Below, piece by piece: positions 15,474 to 20,674 of a stretch of DNA of 20,674 bases (position 1 is the stretch's first letter; each line of letters begins with the position of its first letter). The position numbers were made by a program, and so were the translations under genes. Source of the stretch: Actinomycetota bacterium (GTDB lineage: Bacteria > Actinomycetota > Acidimicrobiia > Acidimicrobiales > Palsa-688); the NCBI GenBank assembly GCA_023489205.1, contig JAMDDF010000131.1, forward strand, positions 1 to 20,674. Reading direction: 5' to 3'. The notes under the pieces are model-generated. The model did not search any database and was not told where the DNA came from. It was given only the letters and a program-made list of their open reading frames with translations.

Positions 15474-16463
15474 CTAGGGAACTCCCCTCAAGTACTGCGT
15501 ACAAACGCCGTTGGTGTCAGGCGGGTAAAGCTTCTGGCGGAACCAGACGTTAGCTTCGCGCATTGTGAAGGCGGGGAACTTCCCGCCGGCGCTCACGTGG
15601 ATCACGGTGAGGGTCGGCAAGTCCGTGGCAATCGGCACGGTGTCCACTTCGGTCGCTCTTCGCACCGGGGTTCCCGGCCAGGGATAGGTAGAAGTAACTT
15701 CGTACGCCTTAGCCTTGTCAACGAGCTTCAAGGCGTCGTAGTGGCCGAGGAGGCTGTAGCCGAACGCGACGCCGACCTTGTTGTAACCCGCCACCAACGA
15801 CGGGCCCGTGTACTTACCGGCACAGGGGTAGACGGCGGTCTTCTTGCCCACCGGAGCAGTCCTCGCCGCCGCCCCGCCAACTAGGACAGCCTCCCCCTTG
15901 GGAGTGAGCAACAGCCCGAAGTCCGGGAATCTAGCCCCCTTGCCTGCGTAGATGACCGAGTCAGCGACAAAGGTCACCTTCCCCCTCAGCGCGCCAACGA
16001 ACACGATATCGCCAGCTGGCGCGAAGCCAGCACGCGACGGCTGCATCTCCGCCCAGGAGAGCCGTTTGGCGGCGTACCTGGCTTGGGTGAGCGGCTCCTG
16101 AGGCGGGTAAAACTCCTCCACGCCGTCGGTCGCCTCGGTTGCTTTCACGACCTTTCGGTAAAAGGCAATAGCACCGGCGTTGCCGCTTACCTCCGCCGGG
16201 TTGGTCTTAGGCGCCGTGGTCTTAGGCGCCGTGGTCTTAGGCGCCGTGGTCTTAGGCGCCGTGGTCTTAGGCGCCGTGGTCTTAGGGATCGTGGTCTTAG
16301 GGATCGTGGTCTTAGGGATCGTGATCTTCGGCGCCGGGGCCCCTGTGGCGCCCGCCGGCGCAGGCCAAATGAGCGCCGGCACCACGAGCCCTCCCCCTAG
16401 GGCCGCTGCCAGGCCTGCAATACCCGCCGCACGTCCAAGCACCTCACCATTGTGCCCCTTCAT
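15474..16463 (-). CDS. Secreted protein of unknown function with KTTAP/KTTIP pentapeptide repeats
   Basis: I do not recognise this family. From ATG 16463 it has 329 residues. The N-terminus (MKGHNGEVLGRAAGIAGLAAALGGGLVVPAL) looks like a signal peptide or anchor, ending near APAGATG. It is followed by eight pentapeptides, K[IT]T[IA]P (one KITIP, two KTTIP, five KTTAP), a Thr/Pro/Lys linker like those of cell-wall-spanning proteins. The remaining ~250 residues form a globular part with two cysteines (in YPCAGKY and GVCTQY), suitable for one disulfide. ATG 16520 would overlap yvcK by 26 bases and lengthen the signal region; 16463 gives a better signal peptide. The ribosome site is weak either way. 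It lies 31 bp after yvcK and before gap, where many actinobacteria carry whiA. It is not a WhiA homologue: no LAGLIDADG-type or helix-turn-helix motif is seen. Confidence 0.75.
   Translation of the reverse strand: MKGHNGEVLGRAAGIAGLAAALGGGLVVPALIWPAPAGATGAPAPKITIPKTTIPKTTIPKTTAPKTTAPKTTAPKTTAPKTTAPKTNPAEVSGNAGAIAFYRKVVKATEATDGVEEFYPPQEPLTQARYAAKRLSWAEMQPSRAGFAPAGDIVFVGALRGKVTFVADSVIYAGKGARFPDFGLLLTPKGEAVLVGGAAARTAPVGKKTAVYPCAGKYTGPSLVAGYNKVGVAFGYSLLGHYDALKLVDKAKAYEVTSTYPWPGTPVRRATEVDTVPIATDLPTLTVIHVSAGGKFPAFTMREANVWFRQKLYPPDTNGVCTQYLRGVP
16201..16335. repeat. Nine tandem 15-bp units encoding the pentapeptide linker
   Basis: The 135-bp array is built of a 15-bp unit: GTGGTCTTAGGCGCC type at 16201-16275 (five units, the first starting with T) and GTGGTCTTAGGGATC type at 16276-16320 (three units), with a diverged unit at 16321-16335. 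The units are otherwise identical at DNA level, so copy number should vary readily by slippage. Each unit keeps the frame, so changes alter only the linker length. Confidence 0.95.
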
Positions 16464-16494
16464 TGGCACCAAGAGCGCCGCGACCTGGCACAGC

Positions 16495-17427
16495 TCACCT
16501 AGATAGAACCAATGACTCAAGGACCTCGGCCAAAAAGGCCGGGTTGTGAGAGTGCCCGTCGGGCCTGGCGAGGGCCCCCGTCACGACCCGCGCGGCGCTC
16601 ACCGAACGCTCACCGGGGACGGCGCTACCCCTCCACGACGGCGCCCCGACACTTGTCGAGGGGTCGCAGACCACAGCGTCTACCAAGACGCCATGAGCAG
16701 CCAGCGCCTCCAGGTGCGCATCGGCGTCGAAGCCGGTGGTCTCGCCTTCTTGTGGCGCAAGGTTGCAGACATAGACGCGCCCCCCGGTGCGCGCACCAAG
16801 GGCATCTCGTACCGCCGGCACGGCGCACACCGCGAGGACGCTGGTGAAGAGCGAGCCAGGCCCGAGCACCACTTGGTCAGCGCTAGCGATCGCCGCCACC
16901 ACCTCTTCTGGAGCCTCGGGGCTCGAGGGTGATAGCCACACGCGCCGCACCGGCGCCGGCGAGTGGGTCACCTTGGCCTGGCCCGTAACCTCGGCGGTAC
17001 CTTCGGGCGTCTCGGTCTCAGCACAGAGGTCTACGGTCTCAAGGGTAGCGGGCAGTACCCGCGCGCTCACGCCGAGCAGCCGGCCGAGCTCTGCGGTGGC
17101 CAGGGCGAAGTTGCCGGTAACTTCCGACAGGGCCACCAGAACCAGGTTGCCGAGGGAGTGCCCTGCGAGCTCACCAGCCGCAAAGCGGTAGTCGAGGACC
17201 TGGGCCCAGAGCTTCTCAAGTGGGCCGTCGCCGGCCAAAGACAAAAGGCAACGCCGCACGTCACCAGGCGCAGGCCCGGGCCAAAAAGCACGCAGCCGCC
17301 CGCTCGACCCGCCGTCGTCGGCGACCGAGACCACCGCGGTGACCTGCCCTGCGTACCTCGACACGGCGCTAAGTGTGACTGCGAGGCCATGGCCTCCGCC
17401 GAGTGCGACAACGCTAGGCGCCCTCAC
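16495..17427 (-). CDS. yvcK: YvcK/CofD-like family protein (gluconeogenesis and cell-envelope factor)
   Basis: A 310-residue member of the YvcK branch of the CofD-like family. In Bacillus and mycobacteria these proteins bind UDP-sugars and affect growth on gluconeogenic carbon sources and peptidoglycan synthesis. Seen here: the N-terminal VVALGGGHGLAVTLSA (6-21), SVADDGGSSGRLR (34-46), PGDVRRCLLSL (54-64), AGHSLGNLVLVAL, and the late GPGSLFTSVLAVCAVPAVRDAL and VYVCNLAPQEGET motifs. This is the standard motif order for YvcK. The GTG start at 17427 overlaps the rapZ stop (GTGA). It sits directly downstream of rapZ, the common pairing in Gram-positive bacteria. The reaction of this branch is not settled, so the function is stated from family knowledge only. 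Confidence 0.93.
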   Translation of the reverse strand: MRAPSVVALGGGHGLAVTLSAVSRYAGQVTAVVSVADDGGSSGRLRAFWPGPAPGDVRRCLLSLAGDGPLEKLWAQVLDYRFAAGELAGHSLGNLVLVALSEVTGNFALATAELGRLLGVSARVLPATLETVDLCAETETPEGTAEVTGQAKVTHSPAPVRRVWLSPSSPEAPEEVVAAIASADQVVLGPGSLFTSVLAVCAVPAVRDALGARTGGRVYVCNLAPQEGETTGFDADAHLEALAAHGVLVDAVVCDPSTSVGAPSWRGSAVPGERSVSAARVVTGALARPDGHSHNPAFLAEVLESLVLSR

Positions 17428-18272
17428 CGCTCGACGTCCCGGTGGATGACGCTCGGGTCGTAGCCCATCCTGCGGAGCGACGCGGCGATCTCCTCGGCCA
17501 GCACGACGCTACGGTGCCGGCCGCCCGTGCAGCCCACTGCGATCGTCAAGTAAGACTTCCCCTCCCTCACGTAGGCTGGCAGGAGGAACTCGAACAGCTG
17601 CTCGGTCCGAGCAAGGAACTCCTTGGACTCGGGCTGGGAGAGCACATAGCGCCGGACCGGCTCGTCGAGGCCCGTGAGCGGGCGCATTTCTTCGACCCAG
17701 TGCGGGTTGGGGATAAACCGCACGTCGAGGACATTGTCAACGTCCAAGGGCACCCCGTGCTTGAAGCCGAAGCTGATGACAAGGACCTGCATTGCCGTCG
17801 CATCGTCACGGCTGAACAGCTCACCAAGCCGCTCTCGCAGCTGGTGGACGTTTAAATCGGAGGTGTCGATTACCACGTCGGCGAGCTCTTTGATCTCCTC
17901 CAAGCGGTGGCGCTCATCGGCTATAGCCACCGCGACGCCCTCTTGGCTTATGGGGTGGCGCCGGCGCGTCCCCTCAAAGCGGCGCACTAGGACCTCGTCG
18001 GAGGCGTCTAGGAAAAGTACCTTTACCCCCTCGGTCTTGCGAAGCTGGTCTATGGCCGCTTTCAGTTCCCCGAGCTGGCCCGGGTCCCGCCCTATGACCA
18101 GCGCAACCCGCTGGGTACCGGGCCCAGAGGCGGACACCAAGTCGGCGACCTTAGTTATTAGCGCCGTCGGCAGGTTGTCCATCACGTACCAACCGAGGTC
18201 CTCTAACACAGCCGCTGCCTGGGAACGTCCCGCCCCTGACAGGCCTGTCACGACGACGAACTCTGCCACCAC
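17424..18272 (-). CDS. rapZ: RapZ/YvcJ-like nucleotide-binding protein
   Basis: A 282-residue P-loop protein. E. coli RapZ is an RNase adaptor controlling GlmS amounts through small RNAs; in Gram-positives (YvcJ) the role is less clear, though nucleotide binding is shown. The Walker A is GLSGAGRS (10-17), with Arg where Lys is usual; I recall the same substitution in Streptomyces homologues. Further motifs are LEDLGWYVMDNLP, RRRHPIS, FGFKHGVPLDVDNVLDVRFIPNPHW, LTGLDEPVRRYV and the C-terminal IAVGCTGGRHRSVVLAEEIA. The start is taken as GTG 18272, one base after the stop of the methyltransferase gene; AGGAG lies about a dozen bases upstream. An immediately following GTG is an alternative. The stop overlaps yvcK. 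Confidence 0.95.
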   Translation of the reverse strand: MVAEFVVVTGLSGAGRSQAAAVLEDLGWYVMDNLPTALITKVADLVSASGPGTQRVALVIGRDPGQLGELKAAIDQLRKTEGVKVLFLDASDEVLVRRFEGTRRRHPISQEGVAVAIADERHRLEEIKELADVVIDTSDLNVHQLRERLGELFSRDDATAMQVLVISFGFKHGVPLDVDNVLDVRFIPNPHWVEEMRPLTGLDEPVRRYVLSQPESKEFLARTEQLFEFLLPAYVREGKSYLTIAVGCTGGRHRSVVLAEEIAASLRRMGYDPSVIHRDVER

Positions 18273-18273
18273 T

Positions 18274-19098
18274 TCATTGTGCCGCTCCTGGCCTGCACCG
18301 GGCTAATTTCTCGGCGCGCAGTACCAACAAGCGCGGGAAGGCGGCCGCTTGCTGGTACTCCTCAGCCCTGTCCAAAAAACCTGGAGGCGGGGCCGGCTCG
18401 GCCATACCCGTCAAGTACATGCCCGCCTTGGCGAGCGAGTTGACGTAAACAGACAAGGGGCGGTGTATGAAAGGCAACCAAACACCCTTGTCGACCTCCT
18501 CCACACCATGGTGCTCGGCCAAGTAAGGCCCTATCCGCCAGTACTGCTCGCCGAGAATGTGGTCGTCGACCCAACCGCTACCAGGTGCCTGCAAAAGCGG
18601 GTGGTTGAGCATGAGAAGGAAGGTCCCACCCCTGGCGAGCACCCGTCCCACCTCCCCCAAGGCGGCCTCGGCCCCCTCTATGTGCTCGAACACCAAACAT
18701 GCGAAGGCCGCGTCAAAGCTCTCGTCGGGGAAAGGCAGAGCGGCTGCGCCTGCCTGCAGGTAAACGACGTCCGCGCCGGTTTGTCCCCGTGGGAGCTGTC
18801 GCCGGCTAGCCTCAGCCAACTGAGCCCAGGTCGGGTCGAGGCCCACGACCTGGGCCACGCCTGGGACACCCGCCGCCACCCGGCAAAGCTGGCCCTCGCC
18901 CGAGCCGATGTCGAGCACCCGCCCCAACCCTTGGAACCTCCCTGCCGCCCTGCCAAGCTCTTCTTTTAAAAGAGGGACTATCTGCTCGGCGTACTCGGGG
19001 TCCGCCCCCTCGGTGAAGCGTTGTTGCCACCACAGGGCGTTGGCCTCCCAAAGCTGGTCAACCTCGACAGGCAAGGGACTTGCAGGGTCGTGGTACAC
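18274..19098 (-). CDS. Class I SAM-dependent methyltransferase
   Basis: A 274-residue protein with a Rossmann-type methyltransferase core of the Methyltransf_11 kind. Motif I is RVLDIGSGEGQLC (60-72), an acidic residue follows strand 2 (Asp88 in VVGLDP), the motif ALPFPDESFDAAFACLVFEHIEG lies at about 119-142, and VLARGGTFLLMLNHPLLQ follows. A C-terminal part with aromatic residues (WRIGPYLAEHHGVEEVDKGVWLPFIHRPLS) probably shapes the substrate pocket. The methyl acceptor is not evident; small-molecule or quinone-like substrates are possible but unsupported. The start is GTG 19098 with a poor ribosome site. It lies between uvrC and rapZ, which are often adjacent in actinobacteria, and its stop is one base from the rapZ start, implying co-expression with rapZ-yvcK. 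Confidence 0.88.
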   Translation of the reverse strand: MYHDPASPLPVEVDQLWEANALWWQQRFTEGADPEYAEQIVPLLKEELGRAAGRFQGLGRVLDIGSGEGQLCRVAAGVPGVAQVVGLDPTWAQLAEASRRQLPRGQTGADVVYLQAGAAALPFPDESFDAAFACLVFEHIEGAEAALGEVGRVLARGGTFLLMLNHPLLQAPGSGWVDDHILGEQYWRIGPYLAEHHGVEEVDKGVWLPFIHRPLSVYVNSLAKAGMYLTGMAEPAPPPGFLDRAEEYQQAAAFPRLLVLRAEKLARCRPGAAQ

Positions 19099-19324
19099 GC
19101 TCCCAGTGTGGCCCAGGAGCCTCGCCCAGCACCACCACGGGGCGCCAGGCCCGGCCGACCTACTCCAGCACCTTCACAGGACCATCACAACTCGGCCAAC
19201 AAAGCGTCACAAACCAAAGAGAGGATGTCTGTTGAACACGGGCTGACTGATCGCCCGGGTGGCCTTGGAGGCTGCGACGGGAGTTTCCAAGGCTGCCGGC
19301 TCTACAAGGGCCGGTGACAAGGGG

Positions 19325-19351
19325 CCGCGGCCGCTGGCGGGGTGGCCGCGG
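19325..19351. terminator. Hairpin just downstream of uvrC, possible weak terminator
   Basis: CCGCGGCC (19325-19332) and GGCCGCGG (19344-19351) form a perfect 8-bp GC stem with an 11-base loop, 16 bp past the uvrC stop on the minus strand. The bases after the stem in that direction (CCCCTTGTC) contain only a short T pair, so it is not a classic intrinsic terminator. The rest of the 269-bp gap 19099-19367 shows no gene; it probably carries the promoter of the methyltransferase-rapZ-yvcK unit, which I cannot place. Confidence 0.35.
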
Positions 19352-19367
19352 TCTTGTAGGAGGTCCT

Positions 19368-20674
19368 TTAGGGCCAGCCATCGCCGCTCGGTTGCGTGAC
19401 CGGGCCCCCAAGTGCCGGCCCGTGAAGTTTTTTCCACAGGGCGTCCGCCACCGGCTCGGGCAACCAAGTGATCGCCGCCAGCGACTCGCGTGAAGCCTCC
19501 CGCACAGCCTTTATGCTCCCGAGCTCAGACACGAGGCGCCTGCGCCGAGCAGGGCCGAGCCCAGGGACGCCGTCCAGCACCGAGGCCGTCACCTTCCTCC
19601 CCCGAAGCTTGCGATGGTAGCCAATAGCGAAGCGGTGGGCCTCGTCGCGCACCCGCTGTAACAGGTAGAGCGCCTCCGAACCACGAGGGATGCGGACCGG
19701 GTCGGCCTGCCCGGGAAGGAAGACTTCCTCAAACTGCTTGGCGAGGGCGGCGGCGGGGATCTGCTGGTCGAGGCCAAGATCTCCCAACACCCGCACAGCG
19801 ACGCTTAGCTGGCCCTTACCGCCGTCAACTAGGAGCAACTGGGGAGGGTAGGAAAAGTGGCGCTTCCTCTCGGCTAGGGGGAGCTCCCTTTCCTGGAGGT
19901 ACGCCCGAAGCCTGCGGGTGAGGACCTCCTCCATGGCGGCGTAGTCGTCGTTGCCCGGCACGGTCCGAACCTTGAAGCGCCTGTACTCCGAAGGCTTTGG
20001 TAGCCCGTCTTCCATTACGACCATCGAGCCGACGTAGTCAGTGCCTTGCAGGTGGCTCATGTCATAGCACTCGATACGAAGGGGCGCCTCCGGAAGGCCG
20101 AGAGCTTCTTGGAGCGCGTTCAGGGCACGTGCCCTGGCATTGTGGTCAGCCGAACGCCTGAGCCTGTGGCGGGCAAGCTCCTCCCGAGCGTTCTTGGCCA
20201 CCATTTCGACCAGCGCCTTTTTCTCCCCACGCTGGGGCACACGAAAGCGCACCCGGCTCTGGCCACCTGCGGTCGGGTTGACGCTGCGTTCAGGCCGGCG
20301 CTTAGCGCTGGCGGCCCACCACTCGATCTGGCTGTTCAGGGCGCCCACTGCCCCGCCACCGGGGCTCTGGGCGCGCAGCCCGCTCAACCACTCCTCCAGC
20401 ACCTCTGGCTCCTCCACCTCGCCAGGCACCAGGACGAGGGGGGGCACACCGTTCAGCGGTTCCGCGTAGTGCTGCTGGAGGACGTTAGCGAGCAATTGGG
20501 GAGCTTCGAGGTCCTCAACCTTGTCGACGATGAAGCCCTTCGTTCCCACCACCCGCCCGTGCCTGACGTAGAACACCTGAACAGCGGCCTCGAGCTCGTC
20601 TTCGGCCACAGCGAAGCAGTCGAGGTCCTCGGCTCTCTCGGTCACCATCTGCTGATTTTCGATCGCCTTGTTCA
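19368..20674 (-). CDS. uvrC: UvrABC excinuclease subunit C, C-terminal two-thirds (5' end outside window)
   Basis: Nucleotide-excision-repair nuclease that makes both incisions around a lesion bound by UvrB. The frame is open to the right edge: reading NKAIENQQMVTERAEDLD across the edge-proximal ATG at 20648 shows that this ATG is internal. The N-terminal GIY-YIG nuclease and most of the UvrB-binding UVR region are therefore off the window. Present are the RNase H-like 5'-incision domain, with IECYDMSHLQGTDYVGSMVV, LLLVDGGKGQLSVA and VRDEAHRFAIGYHRKLR (the acidic residues and the His match the family's catalytic set), and the C-terminal tandem helix-hairpin-helix, LDGVPGLGPARRRRLVSELGSIKAVREAS. 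The stop is at 19368-19370. No defect is seen in the visible part. Confidence 0.96.
   Translation of the reverse strand, partial: NKAIENQQMVTERAEDLDCFAVAEDELEAAVQVFYVRHGRVVGTKGFIVDKVEDLEAPQLLANVLQQHYAEPLNGVPPLVLVPGEVEEPEVLEEWLSGLRAQSPGGGAVGALNSQIEWWAASAKRRPERSVNPTAGGQSRVRFRVPQRGEKKALVEMVAKNAREELARHRLRRSADHNARARALNALQEALGLPEAPLRIECYDMSHLQGTDYVGSMVVMEDGLPKPSEYRRFKVRTVPGNDDYAAMEEVLTRRLRAYLQERELPLAERKRHFSYPPQLLLVDGGKGQLSVAVRVLGDLGLDQQIPAAALAKQFEEVFLPGQADPVRIPRGSEALYLLQRVRDEAHRFAIGYHRKLRGRKVTASVLDGVPGLGPARRRRLVSELGSIKAVREASRESLAAITWLPEPVADALWKKLHGPALGGPVTQPSGDGWP

Noticed and set aside
15181..15504. Frame starting at an ATG just upstream of gap (reads MDNEGQPN...)
   Set aside because: It runs into gap out of frame with an Arg-rich sequence, and the AAGGAG nearby serves gap.

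Overview
The window looks like a chromosomal segment of a high-GC actinobacterium. The evidence is the order uvrC - rapZ - yvcK - gap - pgk - tpiA - secG on one strand, a RapZ with the Arg-type P-loop (GLSGAGRS) that I remember from actinobacterial homologues, an actinobacterial-type MenB, frequent GTG starts and GTGA stop/start overlaps. A deep-branching lineage such as the Acidimicrobiia is possible, but that is inference only. I see no phage, IS element, CRISPR array, tRNA or rRNA.

Layout, left to right. (1) 1-283, plus strand: the 3' end of an AGE-family sugar epimerase/isomerase. (2) 336-4186, minus strand: menB (naphthoate synthase, menaquinone pathway), then an exporter-type MFS protein, then a second MFS protein resembling the phosphate:H+ symporter (PHS) branch. 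(3) 4374-5357, plus strand: an aldo/keto reductase divergent from menB. The shared intergenic stretch holds four perfect tandem copies of a 16-bp unit. (4) 5485-11492, minus strand: a complete peptide/nickel-type ABC importer operon, in the order binding protein, permease B, permease C, then one protein in which the two ATPases (D and F) are fused. (5) 11493-11823: a non-coding stretch that turns out to be a decayed duplicate of the secG promoter, ribosome binding site and first ~35 codons. (6) 11824-15284, minus strand: secG, tpiA, pgk and gap (lower glycolysis plus the Sec channel subunit). (7) 15474-16463, minus strand: a secreted protein of unknown function with a KTTAP pentapeptide repeat, where I would expect whiA. 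(8) 16495-20674, minus strand: yvcK, rapZ, an inserted SAM methyltransferase, and the 3' two-thirds of uvrC, which runs off the right edge.

How the genes fit together: rapZ/yvcK are tightly coupled (4-bp overlap), as are pgk/tpiA (4-bp overlap). gap and pgk are 6 bp apart, so gap-pgk-tpiA is one transcription unit. secG has 186 bp in front of it and its own likely promoter. A diverged copy of that promoter region lies directly upstream of the peptide-transporter operon and may now drive it.

Most genes are ordinary housekeeping genes. The least expected items are the decayed secG duplicate with its conserved promoter/hairpin module, the frame-sensitive 16-bp repeat at the menB 5' end, the repeat-bearing secreted protein at the whiA position, and the methyltransferase between uvrC and rapZ. 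I found no convincing wholly new multi-gene system.
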